64,000 nucleotides of DNA, from contig NZ_LR593886.1 of assembly GCF_901538265.1 (NCBI RefSeq), positions 7,399,738-7,463,737 of the forward strand, in the 5' to 3' direction. The notes under the pieces were generated by a model. It was given only the letters and a program-made list of their open reading frames with translations, ran no database searches and was not told where the DNA came from. The stretch comes from Gemmata massiliana (lineage in GTDB: Bacteria > Planctomycetota > Planctomycetia > Gemmatales > Gemmataceae). The position numbers and the translations under genes are program-made. Each line of letters begins with the position of its first letter. The stretch's first letter is position 1. This document shows, piece after piece, positions 26,183 through 35,271 of the stretch.

Positions 26183-26935
26183 ATGAACTTCCTGATTACC
26201 GCTGGCAACACGCAGACCCCAATCGACCGGGTTCGGTGCATCACTAACACGTTCGCGGGGCGCACAGGGGCGCCCATTGCTCGCACCGCGTGGGGCCGCG
26301 GACACACGGTCACGTTCGTGACCTCGAACCCGGACGCGCTGCTCGAATTCGGCCTCAACCCTCGCTCCCCCGGCGAGCGTTTCTCGGTACTCTCGTACCA
26401 AACGTTCGATGAACTGACCTCGATTTTGCATAACCAACTTCGCGTCGCCGCGTTCGACGTGGTATGCCACTCTGCTACGGTCAGTGATTTCCTCGCCGCG
26501 GGGACGTTTACACCCAACGCGGGAACGTTCTTCAATGCTCGTACCGGCGAGTGGGAGTCGGGCACCAGGACACCGACCCTTACCGAGCAACAGGCCGGTA
26601 AAATCCGGAGCGCGGAACCCGAACTCTGGGTGCGACTCGTGCGGGCACCGAAGCTCGTCGACCGCATCCGACACCCGTGGGGCTTTACCGGGGTACTGGT
26701 GAAGTTCGAGCTAGAAGTCGACCTGACCGAGCAGGAACTCGTGAACGCCGCGGAAGCGTCGCGCACGCAATCCGGGGCCGACGTCATCGTGGCGAACACG
26801 CTCGACGGCGCGGCACACTGGGCGTATCTCGGACCGGTCGCCGGTCGATACGAGCGGGCCACGCGGCGCGAAATCCCGGACCGTTTGGTGCTGGCACTCG
26901 AAGACCTCTATCTGAAACGGACGCGCGATGGCTAA
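26183..26935 (+). CDS. coaB: Phosphopantothenoylcysteine synthetase domain protein (CoaB-like)
   Basis: 250 aa, ATG at 26183. NFLITAGNTQTPIDRVRCIT followed by FAGRTGAPIAR matches the CoaB start (ITAGGT..PID.VR.I.N.S.G..G). CoaB joins cysteine to 4'-phosphopantothenate in CoA synthesis. In most bacteria this domain is the C-terminal half of a CoaBC fusion; here it is a separate gene placed before coaC and overlapping it by 8 bases. Residues in the middle diverge from the E. coli pattern, so function is inferred from family and context. Confidence 0.8.
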   Translation: MNFLITAGNTQTPIDRVRCITNTFAGRTGAPIARTAWGRGHTVTFVTSNPDALLEFGLNPRSPGERFSVLSYQTFDELTSILHNQLRVAAFDVVCHSATVSDFLAAGTFTPNAGTFFNARTGEWESGTRTPTLTEQQAGKIRSAEPELWVRLVRAPKLVDRIRHPWGFTGVLVKFELEVDLTEQELVNAAEASRTQSGADVIVANTLDGAAHWAYLGPVAGRYERATRREIPDRLVLALEDLYLKRTRDG

Positions 26936-27620
26936 CGTACTTCTCGGAGCGACCGGCAGCGTGGCCGCGGTGCGGGTGCCGGCCCTCTTCGATTCGCTCA
27001 CCGCCGCCGGGCACGCCGTGAAGGTCGTCGCAACCAACGCGGCCACATACTTCTTCGACCCCAAAGCGATCGGGCAGAATCTCCCTTCAACGCCCAAAGA
27101 ACCGGGACTAAAAAGCGCGCTCGACGGTTTCGTCTTTCTCGACGAAGACGAGTGGCCCGGGCGCGACGCGGGCGAGCGCTACCAACGCGGCGACTCGGTG
27201 CTGCACATCGAACTCCGTAAGTGGGCGGACATCTTCGCCGTTGCTCCCCTTGATGCGAACACGCTGGCGAAACTGGCCGTCGGACTGTGCGACAACTGCC
27301 TGACGTGCGTGTGGCGCGCGTGGGACGTCACGCGACCGGTGGTCCTCGCACCCGCGATGAACACGCTCATGTGGCAGAACCCCTTCACCCGGCGGCACCT
27401 GCGTTCGATCGCCGCTGATGCTGGGGCGGGCCACATCCCCGCTCACCTCGGCGACGAGCCGCTCATTCAGCAGATTAACGACCGCAGCCCGACGCTCCGC
27501 GTGGTGGCGCCCGTCTCGAAGCAGCTAGCGTGCGGCGACGTCGGCGTCGGTGCGCTGGCAGACGTCAGCGAGATCACGAACGCGATCCAGCACATGCTCG
27601 GGCGCGCACAAGCCGCGTAA
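26928..27620 (+). CDS. coaC: Phosphopantothenoylcysteine decarboxylase (CoaC)
   Basis: 230 aa, ATG at 26928 overlapping coaB. An HFCD-type flavoprotein: VLLGATGSVAAVRVPAL, catalytic H93 (LHIELRKWADIFAV), N145 in APAMNTLMW, and the lid Cys C202 in LACGDVGVGALAD, all equivalent to E. coli CoaC residues. It decarboxylates phosphopantothenoylcysteine. The overlap with coaB suggests coupled translation of two halves that are usually fused. Confidence 0.9.
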   Translation: MANVLLGATGSVAAVRVPALFDSLTAAGHAVKVVATNAATYFFDPKAIGQNLPSTPKEPGLKSALDGFVFLDEDEWPGRDAGERYQRGDSVLHIELRKWADIFAVAPLDANTLAKLAVGLCDNCLTCVWRAWDVTRPVVLAPAMNTLMWQNPFTRRHLRSIAADAGAGHIPAHLGDEPLIQQINDRSPTLRVVAPVSKQLACGDVGVGALADVSEITNAIQHMLGRAQAA

Positions 27621-27700
27621 CTTGACTCCCCCCGTACCATTCCCCGCCCGCGGTGACGTTCACCAGAGGCGGGTGATGAACAACGTGTGAAGGAACTCGT

Positions 27701-28063
27701 ATGAAGACGCTCCTGGCCGCCGTGTTCGGGCTGGCTGTGTTCGCCCTCGCGGGCCACGCGCGGGCCGACGACACGGCCAAACTGCTCGGCAAATGGGAAA
27801 TCACGAAGTCCACCGGCGATTCCCCGGTCGGCGCGATCGTGGAGTTCGCCAAGGAAGGCAAAATGACCGTCACCATCAACAACGACGGCAAGGACTTAAA
27901 GCTCGAAGGCACGTACAAGCTCGACGGCAAAAAGCTCGCAGTGAAGCTGACCCTGAACGAGCAGGAAATCAAGCACGACCTCACGGTCACCTTCAAGGGC
28001 GACGACGGCCTCGAACTCGAAGACGCGGACAAAAAGGTCGATACCCTCAAGAAGAAAAAGTAG
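27701..28063 (+). CDS. Small secreted protein, TIGR03066-like
   Basis: 120 aa. A signal peptide (MKTLLAAVFGLAVFALAGHA) precedes ~95 residues of beta-strand-rich sequence: KLLGKWEITKS, GAIVEFAKEGKMTVTI, LEGTYKLDGKKLAVKL. This resembles the Gemmata paralogous family TIGR03066 and, more loosely, lipocalin-like bacterial domains. The end is Lys-rich. Periplasmic or exported; function unknown. A terminator-like hairpin follows. Confidence 0.7.
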   Translation: MKTLLAAVFGLAVFALAGHARADDTAKLLGKWEITKSTGDSPVGAIVEFAKEGKMTVTINNDGKDLKLEGTYKLDGKKLAVKLTLNEQEIKHDLTVTFKGDDGLELEDADKKVDTLKKKK

Positions 28064-28084
28064 CCTCGCCCCGCGATTTTCTGA

Positions 28085-28112
28085 GTGCCCGACCAACGAT
28101 GGTCGGGCACTT
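28085..28112 (+). terminator. Hairpin terminator
   Basis: An 11-bp perfect stem (28085-28095 with 28100-28110), loop ACGA, then TT. It lies 22 bases after the stop of the small secreted protein. Confidence 0.7.
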
Positions 28113-28540
28113 GTCATTTCAGGCTGTGTTTGAGCATACCGAAGCCCACTTCCATTCATCCCGTCCGCAGGCTGACAATTGCTAACATTTTGGCCCCGCA
28201 ACGGATTTCTACGCCCTTTACGCGAGAAAAATTCGCCTCAAACTCTTACGTATCAACACGTTCTGCACAGCAATCTCACAGGACGCTCTCCGCGGATGGC
28301 TCTCGCCGGCTAACAATCGCTACAAACCACAAAGAAAGCCGGGATTTCGTGCTAACACTCCCCCCTCCACTCGCTAACAAATAACAAAGACTATTGCCAG
28401 ATTTTCATATTATCCAAGTTCGCCACCGCATCTGGAGGCAGCCTTTGGCTTGTCCGCACATTCGCCACACTCCGCAAATTATACCGAAGTGGACAAAAGA
28501 ATACAAACAGATTCGGCCCGGCGTAGCGGGCCTAAATGCT

Positions 28541-28618
28541 AAGGCGAACGGCCAGTGCAAGCCAGTAAGAGCAGCGAAGCGTTTTTGACAGGATTTACAG
28601 GATCAACACGATCAAAAA
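28541..28618 (+). repeat. Dispersed ~75-nt repeat, copy A
   Basis: Begins AAGGCGAACGGCCAGTG and ends GATCAACACGATCAAAAA; the core is TTTTTGACAGGATTTACAGG. It is an inverted partner of copy B at 29053-29120. The last 46 bases of the two differ at two positions, and copy A has ~10 extra bases in the GC-rich half. Confidence 0.8.
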
Positions 28619-28648
28619 TAAATACCTGATCGGTCGTCTAAGCTTCAT

Positions 28649-28984
<336 letters not shown>

Positions 28985-29052
28985 TCAGGAGGTCTACGGT
29001 ACCGCCCCGTCCGTTGCCTCACAAGCTTCGCTGTTCGGTGAGCCTCAGTTGG

Positions 29053-29120
29053 TTTTTAATCGTGTTGATCCTGTAAATCCTGTCAAAAATGCTTCGTTGC
29101 TCTCACCAGCCGTTCGCCTT
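29053..29120 (-). repeat. Dispersed ~75-nt repeat, copy B
   Basis: On the minus strand it reads AAGGCGAACGGCTGGTGAG, then GCAACGAAGC, TTTTTGACAGGATTTACAGG and ATCAACACGATTAAAAA. Opposite orientation to copy A on the other side of the GIY-YIG gene. Confidence 0.8.
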
Positions 29121-29214
29121 TGCAACGAGGTGTTAGCGCTGGCGCAGACCCGCTTCCGGAAGTTACGGGCGCGTTACGCCCCAGCGGGTAGATTCGAGGA
29201 ACGGAGGAACAATC

Positions 29215-29697
29215 ATGTGTTTGCTACTCGCTGTGATGCTCGCGGCCCCGGTTCCCGAAAAGCCGAACGGTGGCGTCGTGTACCACGCTTACTGGCTGGA
29301 CGAGGTCACGAAGGAACAGACCAACGGCTACCAGAAACTGCTGGTCACAACCGGTCCCCTTGTGGGCCTATCCGAGCGTAAGCTGCCACCGGCAAAACTC
29401 GCTCTCGATCACCCCGCCCTCCTGTTCTCCACTTACGGCCGCGACTCGCTGTGGGCGGACCCGTTCCAGTGCGTCTCGGCTGTCGGGAAGGTGGACGCCA
29501 ACGGGAAGACGGTCGTCATCGGCGACAAGACGTACACGTTCGAGGAAATCAACATCAGCGAAGTGGTGCGACTGCTGGAGAACCCGCTCGGAACGAAGCG
29601 CGGCATCCACCGCCGAGCGCACCCGCTCACGGGTGCGGAGCAAACGGCCAAAGCCTTCACCCGAATACTAAAAGATCAAATCGAGGCCAAGAAATAA
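29215..29697 (+). CDS. Hypothetical exported protein
   Basis: 160 aa, ATG at 29215 with GGAGG 8 bases upstream. A short hydrophobic start (MCLLLAVMLAAPVP) looks like a brief signal peptide. The body contains HAYWLDEVTKEQTNGYQKLL and DRLW-type strands, then a basic C terminus. No family recognised. It stands between repeat copies B and C. Confidence 0.55.
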   Translation: MCLLLAVMLAAPVPEKPNGGVVYHAYWLDEVTKEQTNGYQKLLVTTGPLVGLSERKLPPAKLALDHPALLFSTYGRDSLWADPFQCVSAVGKVDANGKTVVIGDKTYTFEEINISEVVRLLENPLGTKRGIHRRAHPLTGAEQTAKAFTRILKDQIEAKK

Positions 29698-29723
29698 AGG
29701 GCTGATGCCGTCGCTCTTTGCGA

Positions 29724-29785
29724 CCTGTGAATCCTGTCAAAACTCTTCGCGGTTCCCACAGGCCGGCTTACACCGGCCGTTCGCC
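29724..29785 (-). repeat. Dispersed ~75-nt repeat, copy C (tail truncated)
   Basis: On the minus strand: GGCGAACGGCCGGTGTAAGC, CGGCC, then CGCGAAGAGTTTTGACAGGA and TTCACAGG. It has the GC-rich hairpin half (GGCCGGTGTAAGCCGGCC) but stops before the ATCAACA end. Confidence 0.7.
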
Positions 29786-29858
29786 AAATGCCAACTGGCG
29801 CACCGACCGCTCACCTCAGCGCCACCAGATCAGCAAGTTCGCACAGTTTCTTTGCTTG

Positions 29859-29895
29859 ATCTTGTTGATCCTGTTAATCCTGTCAAAACTCTTCA
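29859..29895 (-). repeat. Dispersed ~75-nt repeat, copy D (head missing)
   Basis: On the minus strand: TGAAGAGTTTTGACAGGATT then AACAGGATCAACAAGAT. It has only the AT-richer half of the repeat and lies 26 bases before the start of the next gene, in the same orientation as copy C. Confidence 0.75.
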
Positions 29896-29921
29896 CTGCC
29901 TCAACACGTTCGGAGACGCCC

Positions 29922-31514
29922 ATGCTGATCGGTTACGTCAGCGACGAGCGGTTCGTTGCGCTGCCCGATGTGGTGCTGGAGTTCATCGGCGCATCGGGCG
30001 AGTCGTGGGACGTGCGGTCGCGCGCGTCCGGGGCGGTTCACCTCGATTTACCGCCCGGCGAATACCGCGTGGTGCTTCAAAAGCCGGGGTACGGCGCGAA
30101 GTTCAGTCGGGTCACAGTGCCTGCCCCCACGCCGTACCACTTCCGGCTGCTCTCCGACGGGTTGCTCGGGTACGCCTGGCCGAAGTGGGTGCGTAGCGGG
30201 GAAGCGTCCGAGTTCCGCGTTCACTCGGTCGAGCCGTACAAGCTCGAACTGTGGCGGTACGGTTGGCAGCCGGAGTTCGTGCGGGCGCTCGGCTGGCATG
30301 ATGAGCATGGTCCGCGTGCCGTGATGCAAATCACGCCTGACGGCGACTACACGCAGACCGGCGCGGAGTGGAACAAGGTCGGCTACACGAACTCGGTGCA
30401 TTCGCAGCACGTCGCGGGGCCGGCGCGGAGCGGGCTGTACTACTTCCGGGCCTCGACCGCGAGCGGCCGGCAATTCAGCTTCCCGTGGATCGTCGCACCG
30501 GCGCATCCCACCGCGAAGATGGCGGTGCTCGCATCGAACTTCACCTGGAACGCTTACAACAACTTCGGCGGGCGCAGCAATTACATCCACGCGGACGGCC
30601 TCCCCCCAACACCCACGATCAACGCCCGTGCAGAACTGAAGCGCTACTCCGACACGGGCTTCTTTACTTGGGGCGCGGATCACTACCCGCCACTCTCGTT
30701 CGACCGGCCCGAACCGTTCAACCACATCGACTTCGCGGAGCAGATCACGGACCCGATCGAGGGCCGGCAAGCGTGCCACCTCGCCCCGGCCGAATGGCGG
30801 CTCCTCGGCTGGCTCGAACGGCGGGGGTTCGCTTACGACTACTTCGCCGAAACGCAGCTCGACGACGGTACGCTCGATCTGTCGCAGTACCGCGTTCTTG
30901 TGCTCGCGGTTCACCCCGAATACTGGACGCCGCGAATGTACTCGCGCGTGAAGCGGTGGGTGTTCGAGGAGGGCGGGCGGCTCGTGTACCTCGGCGGCAA
31001 CGGACTGAACTGCGCGGTGGAGTTGCTCCCCACAGGGGCCGCACTTCACCACAACGGAAAGATCGCGGGCTTGGATGTCGCGGGCCTGGGCGGGTACGAG
31101 AGCCGCTACGCGATGCGCGACGAGTCCGAAGCGAATCTCTTGGGCTGCGTGTTCACGCCCGCGGGCGCCATGACCGGCGCGCCGTACCGCGTGCTGGACG
31201 CATCACACTGGGCCTTCGCAGGTACGGGCCTGAAGACCGGCGACACGTTCGGCGAGAAGTGCTTGCACATGCGTTGCCCGGGTGGTGCGTCCGGGCACGA
31301 AACGGACAAGGTGTCGCCGCACTCACCGAGCACCGTGCGGGTCATCGCACGAGGACTCAACCCCGACAACGGCGGAGCCGACATGCTCACTTTCTCCACT
31401 CCCTCGGGCGGCGAGGTGTTCTCCGTCGGCTCGATCAACTTCGTCGCGTCGCTGCCTGTGGACGAAACCGTTTCGCGCATCACCGAGAACGTGCTCCGTC
31501 GGTTCCTGTCGTAA
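29922..31514 (+). CDS. N,N-dimethylformamidase beta-subunit-like protein
   Basis: 530 aa, ATG at 29922. The frame runs on upstream through the repeat but that part (LLILLILLILSKL) is translated repeat, not protein. Residues 1-70 form a carboxypeptidase-regulatory-like beta-sandwich (LPPGEYRVVLQKPGYGAKF). The main domain resembles the large-subunit C-terminal region of N,N-dimethylformamidase: ASNFTWNAYNNFGGRSNYIH, HLAPAEWRLLGWLERRGFAYD, VLAVHPEYWTPRMYSRVKRW, EEGGRLVYLGGNG. Catalysis in that enzyme uses iron; whether this protein hydrolyses amides is unknown. Confidence 0.7.
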   Translation: MLIGYVSDERFVALPDVVLEFIGASGESWDVRSRASGAVHLDLPPGEYRVVLQKPGYGAKFSRVTVPAPTPYHFRLLSDGLLGYAWPKWVRSGEASEFRVHSVEPYKLELWRYGWQPEFVRALGWHDEHGPRAVMQITPDGDYTQTGAEWNKVGYTNSVHSQHVAGPARSGLYYFRASTASGRQFSFPWIVAPAHPTAKMAVLASNFTWNAYNNFGGRSNYIHADGLPPTPTINARAELKRYSDTGFFTWGADHYPPLSFDRPEPFNHIDFAEQITDPIEGRQACHLAPAEWRLLGWLERRGFAYDYFAETQLDDGTLDLSQYRVLVLAVHPEYWTPRMYSRVKRWVFEEGGRLVYLGGNGLNCAVELLPTGAALHHNGKIAGLDVAGLGGYESRYAMRDESEANLLGCVFTPAGAMTGAPYRVLDASHWAFAGTGLKTGDTFGEKCLHMRCPGGASGHETDKVSPHSPSTVRVIARGLNPDNGGADMLTFSTPSGGEVFSVGSINFVASLPVDETVSRITENVLRRFLS

Positions 31515-31567
31515 ACCAGTCTTGCGGAGCGTAGCCTGCTGTAAACGGTTTGGCCACTTCACCGTGG

Positions 31568-32470
31568 TTAGGCGTTGTGGAGTTTGGCCAGTTCAGCCAC
31601 ACGGAAGCGGCTGTGGAAGTGCTCACCGTCCCAGGCCACGCCGCCCGGTCGGAAGCACCACGGCCAGTACAAGTCTTTGGGCATTTGGAAGCACACGCTC
31701 CCCCAACCGATCAGGAATTCTCGCCAGTTCGCGCCGAGTGGGTGCCCGTTATCGCCCGAACCTCCGTCCATCCAGTCGTGCTGGTCGAAGACGACCGGGC
31801 ACCCGGGGGCGCCCAAATCCAGGCAAATCGCGTCGCCGTTCTCCTCCGCGATGATCGGTAGCCAGTGCCACATCCGGGCCGCGGTGTGTTTTGCCAGGGC
31901 GGGGTCTTTCGTATGAGGGAAGCCGTACTCCTCGGCTCGCTCGGGGGAGTAAAGCACGAGCCCCCGCCAGCCGGTGTACATTTTAACGAGGGACGATAGC
32001 GACGGGACCGGGAGGCTTCCCCACGGCGTCTTGGGGTCGCCTGAGTCAGACTCCCAGAAGAATGAGAACCCGTCCCCGACGGTTTGATAGAACTCCCGAA
32101 GTTCGGCCGGTAAACGGATCTTCATCGAGGCTTCGGCGGACTCCAATACCTCGTCGGTGACGAGTTCGCCGGAGGTAGCGAGATACGTGACGCCCAATTC
32201 TTCCAAGTGGCCAAGAACAGTTTCCAAGAGACTCGGATAATCCACTTCGCGTTCCCCGCGGACGAACTGCTGATTCACTCGGCCGAGCAATCTCCACAAA
32301 GGTTCTTGCGCCCCGGCCCTCCCACCGGAGGTCAGTGCGCCACTTCTCCGCTTGGCAAACGATATTTGAGCAAGACTTGAACGATTCCACCAATCGCGCC
32401 GCTTCCGCGCCCCTGGGAAGTCACTGGTTGTGATTTCCCAGGGGTGCGGAAACCGGCAACAGAAGAACAT
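31568..32470 (-). CDS. SMI1/KNR4-family protein
   Basis: Up to 300 aa; the true start is unclear because the first ~60 residues look untypical and a GTG or TTG further in is possible. The core (about 105-250) fits SMI1/KNR4: LPAELREFYQTVGDGFSFFW, WHWLPIIAEENGDAICLDLG, CPVVFDQHDW, FREFL-like end. Many bacterial members are immunity proteins for contact-dependent or polymorphic toxins, but no toxin gene is visible here, so it may be an orphan immunity gene or have a housekeeping role. Confidence 0.65.
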   Translation of the reverse strand: MFFCCRFPHPWEITTSDFPGARKRRDWWNRSSLAQISFAKRRSGALTSGGRAGAQEPLWRLLGRVNQQFVRGEREVDYPSLLETVLGHLEELGVTYLATSGELVTDEVLESAEASMKIRLPAELREFYQTVGDGFSFFWESDSGDPKTPWGSLPVPSLSSLVKMYTGWRGLVLYSPERAEEYGFPHTKDPALAKHTAARMWHWLPIIAEENGDAICLDLGAPGCPVVFDQHDWMDGGSGDNGHPLGANWREFLIGWGSVCFQMPKDLYWPWCFRPGGVAWDGEHFHSRFRVAELAKLHNA

Positions 32471-32515
32471 TCAATGATTCGATGCCCTTGGCTATAACAC
32501 GCGCCGTCCCGTTCG

Positions 32516-34681
32516 CTACGCCACGATGACGTGCGGCTTGCGGTCGTCCGGCACATCGGCGCGGCGAATCAGTGTGTACACCATCCACGGCACGTTACCG
32601 ATCCCGAACAGCACGAAGTGCAGGTTCGCCGTCACCGGGTTCTCGACCGACCAGCCGAAGTGGACCTCCGGCACGCCGCCCGTTTTCGCGAGTTCGAGCG
32701 CGCACGCGGCCACCGCGTGCGCCACCGAGCAACAGCGCGTGATGTGGATCACCACGCGCCCCTCTTCGCGCGCGATCCGCACCAGCGGGCGCTGGTTGAA
32801 ATCGCTCGGGTCGGCCACTTCCGCCAGCACAAACATGATCGGCAGCGTGCCGGGGATGCGGTGCCGCGTGCGGACCTCGATTTCGCGCGCCCGGAGGTCG
32901 TGCTTGCCCGGCCGGAGCGGAACCAGGATCGGCAAATCGGCCGCCATCAGGCGCTCCCACTCGTGCTCGGTCACCTTGTCCGCGAACTCGAACGCCTCGA
33001 ACCGGAACTCGGTACTGCGCCACGCCCGGCTGATAACGGACAGCACGAGCACCAGCGCGACGAACGCCCCCGCGACCACCGCCCCCACGGGCCGCGTCCA
33101 CGCGACCAGGATCGTACACGCGCCGAACGTGGCCAGCGCGAGCAGGAACACCGGCGGCACGCGGAGCGCCTTGCGCCACCCGCGTGCGGCCCGGCGCTGC
33201 CACACGTCCACGGTCGCGGCGAGCGCAGCAAACGCAAAGAGCGCGAGCACCGCCGTGAGGTACGCGGCGCGGTGCGCGTCGATGTCGGTCGCGTAGTACG
33301 CGATGAGCACGAACTTCAGCGCGAGGAACAGGTACGCCAGCACCCCGAGCTTCACCGACCAACTGAACTCCATCCCGAGCCGGTTCAGGTACGGCGGAAT
33401 CCACGACGCGAGCGTGAGCGCGAAACTCAACCCGGCGAGTGCGAGAATCGCGACCGTGGCGGCGTCGTAGGCGGTACCAAACGTCAGCCCGAGCACGGGG
33501 TTCATTTCGGTTGCCGGTTGGCCGTCGGAAAGCGTCCCACCGTGCGCGAGATACGCGAGCGAGCGGTACTTCGCTTGCCCGTTCACCTCCTGGGCACCCG
33601 GCGGGATCAGTACCGTCGTCACGAGCGTGGACGTGAGCAGGTACGCGGACATCGTGACCGCCGCGAGCGTGAGCAGGAGCCGCGTGTTGCGGATCACGCC
33701 GTGGGGCCGCTCCGGGTCGTCGCCGGCGCGCCCGCGAACGAGCGGCATCGCCATCAGCGTTAACTCGAACCCGCTCAGCCCGAGGCACAGCGCGGGAACC
33801 AGCGGAATGCACGCACCGAGTAGCGCGCCCCAGCCACCAGGAGAAGGCGCTTCAGCCCCCGGTTTCCAGTTCCCGCTCCACACGTCGGCCCACCACGACG
33901 CGATCAGCTTCGGGTGATCCACCAGATACGCGACGCCGCTTCCGATCACGACGAGCGTCATCGCGAGGTAGACGAGAACCGTGAGCGCGGCGAGCCGGAT
34001 GAAGTTCCGCGTGTACCCGCGGAAGAAGAGCAGCCCTGTCGCCGTGCTCAACACGAGAATGACGAGCGACACGACCGTTTGCCGGTGCCACAGACCGTCG
34101 GACCGCCGTTTGGCCCAATCGGGCAGCCCGGCGCGTGCGCCATCACCCCAGCGCGTGGCGTCGTCGAGTGCCTGCTGCCATTGGGGGTGCGGGTTGAACG
34201 TGAGGTGCTCGGCCGCGGTCGCGGTGGAGAACGTCCGCGTGAACACGAGGTCCACCGCGCCGAACGCGAGCAGCACGAGCAGGAGCAGTTTCCCGAACCA
34301 CCCCGGAACGACGCGCTCCAGGAGCGCGGTGGACCCGCCGCCGTGGGGCGACCGGCCCGCGATGTAGCAGTAAACGGGGAGCGCGAACCCGAGCGTGACG
34401 AGCGCGATCAGCACCGTCACGAGCGGCGCCAGCCGGCCCGCCGCGCCGAACGCGATGGAGGGCTGGTACGCGAGCGTACTGAGGTAGTCCAACCCGATGA
34501 CGCACAGCACCCACGGCCACGCGGCGCGGAACGGGGCCGGCGCGGGGACCGGAGGGTCCGCGTTGGTGTTGGATGGTTGTGGGGGAGATCCGTCGGGCGG
34601 CTCCCCCGGTCTAGATGGGGGTTCGGAGCGACTACTGGGGGGTTCGGCCGATTCGCCAGAGAGGACGTCGGGAGCGGGCAT
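32516..34681 (-). CDS. APC-superfamily transporter with large C-terminal domain
   Basis: 721 aa. ATG at 34681 is favoured because GGAGG lies 5 bases upstream; an ATG at 34693 contains that site. Residues 1-50 are Pro/Ser-rich. About twelve membrane helices follow from WPWVLCVIGLDYLSTLAYQP, with GAAGRLAPLVTVLIALVTLG and later LFLALKFVLIAYYATDID. After ~560 a soluble region of ~160 residues (ITRCCSVAHAVAACALELAK) is unlike a simple permease. APC proteins carry amino acids or K+; the substrate is not clear. Runs alone on the minus strand. Confidence 0.7.
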   Translation of the reverse strand: MPAPDVLSGESAEPPSSRSEPPSRPGEPPDGSPPQPSNTNADPPVPAPAPFRAAWPWVLCVIGLDYLSTLAYQPSIAFGAAGRLAPLVTVLIALVTLGFALPVYCYIAGRSPHGGGSTALLERVVPGWFGKLLLLVLLAFGAVDLVFTRTFSTATAAEHLTFNPHPQWQQALDDATRWGDGARAGLPDWAKRRSDGLWHRQTVVSLVILVLSTATGLLFFRGYTRNFIRLAALTVLVYLAMTLVVIGSGVAYLVDHPKLIASWWADVWSGNWKPGAEAPSPGGWGALLGACIPLVPALCLGLSGFELTLMAMPLVRGRAGDDPERPHGVIRNTRLLLTLAAVTMSAYLLTSTLVTTVLIPPGAQEVNGQAKYRSLAYLAHGGTLSDGQPATEMNPVLGLTFGTAYDAATVAILALAGLSFALTLASWIPPYLNRLGMEFSWSVKLGVLAYLFLALKFVLIAYYATDIDAHRAAYLTAVLALFAFAALAATVDVWQRRAARGWRKALRVPPVFLLALATFGACTILVAWTRPVGAVVAGAFVALVLVLSVISRAWRSTEFRFEAFEFADKVTEHEWERLMAADLPILVPLRPGKHDLRAREIEVRTRHRIPGTLPIMFVLAEVADPSDFNQRPLVRIAREEGRVVIHITRCCSVAHAVAACALELAKTGGVPEVHFGWSVENPVTANLHFVLFGIGNVPWMVYTLIRRADVPDDRKPHVIVA

Positions 34682-34939
34682 TGTTGCCTCCAAGCCGGCC
34701 GAAGAAGGGTGGGCAAAGTGTTTGAGCGTGTGGCCGGCTTGGACCCTATTTTACGCACAACGCCATTGCGAAATGCACGAATTCACAAAAAACACACGCG
34801 CACACAGGCGCCAATTAAAATTCAATGACAAGACACATATAAGCTAAACACCCGCGTATAGTCAAATAGGCCCCGATTCAAAAATTGTAAGAGAACGGGG
34901 CGGTAAGGCGTTTCCAGCCACGAACGCGGAGGGCGGAGC

Positions 34940-35188
34940 ATGAGTGCAGAAGTACTCACCACAAGTGTCGGGTTGCCGGTTGCAGCCGATCTGGGCACGA
35001 AGATCGCGATGACCGCACAGGTGCAAGCCGCTAATACGGCCATTGCCGGGGTCGCCGGAACGGTAGTCGGCGCCGGTCACGCAGCAGTTGCGGGCACGGT
35101 TGCCACAGCCGTGGCCCTCGCGCCAATAGCTGTCCCTGTGGCTATTGTGGCCGGAACGTTTTGGTTACTTGACGAAATATTTGGCTAA
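34940..35188 (+). CDS. Small Ala/Gly/Val-rich hydrophobic protein
   Basis: 82 aa, ATG at 34940 with GGAGGG 8 bases upstream. Beyond residue 30 it is nearly all Ala, Gly, Val and Thr: AIAGVAGTVVGAGHAAVAGT, then VALAPIAVPVAIVAGTFWLL. It ends DEIFG. One or two amphipathic or membrane helices with GxxxG spacing are likely. No family recognised. The 246 bases upstream are AT-rich and hold no gene. Possible pore-former, bacteriocin-like peptide or membrane-stress protein; all are guesses. Confidence 0.55.
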   Translation: MSAEVLTTSVGLPVAADLGTKIAMTAQVQAANTAIAGVAGTVVGAGHAAVAGTVATAVALAPIAVPVAIVAGTFWLLDEIFG

Positions 35189-35271
35189 ATTCGGATCAAT
35201 TGTGTCTTGTGACATTCGGTGAGCAACTCAGTTCCGGGTGGGGCATCGTCCCCACTCATCAACCAGACCTC

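Larger units (their letters stand above)
28064..28648. other. Long AT-rich intergenic region
   Basis: 585 bases with no supported gene; frames at 28085-28384 and 28394-28588 have no protein-like features. It holds the terminator, four copies of GCTAACA (28181, 28309, 28351, 28373) and, at its end, copy A of the dispersed ~75-base repeat. Composition is AT-richer than the flanks, suggesting accumulated non-coding or mobile sequence. Confidence 0.5.

Noticed and set aside
28181-28379. Possible CRISPR-like spaced repeats (GCTAACA)
   Set aside because: Repeats are only 7 bases and spacing is irregular (128, 42, 22 bases); no cas genes nearby.
28085-28384. 99-codon plus-strand frame in the AT-rich intergenic region
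   Set aside because: Begins inside a terminator hairpin, has no ribosome site and no protein-like pattern.
29718-29921. N-terminal extension of the dimethylformamidase-like gene with a hydrophobic LLILLILLIL stretch
   Set aside because: The apparent membrane segment is the translation of repeat copy D, not a signal peptide; the ATG at 29922 begins the conserved part.
31568-32470. Toxin-immunity pair involving the SMI1/KNR4 protein and the preceding dimethylformamidase-like gene
   Set aside because: The neighbour has no toxin domain and lies on the other strand; no evidence for a functional link.
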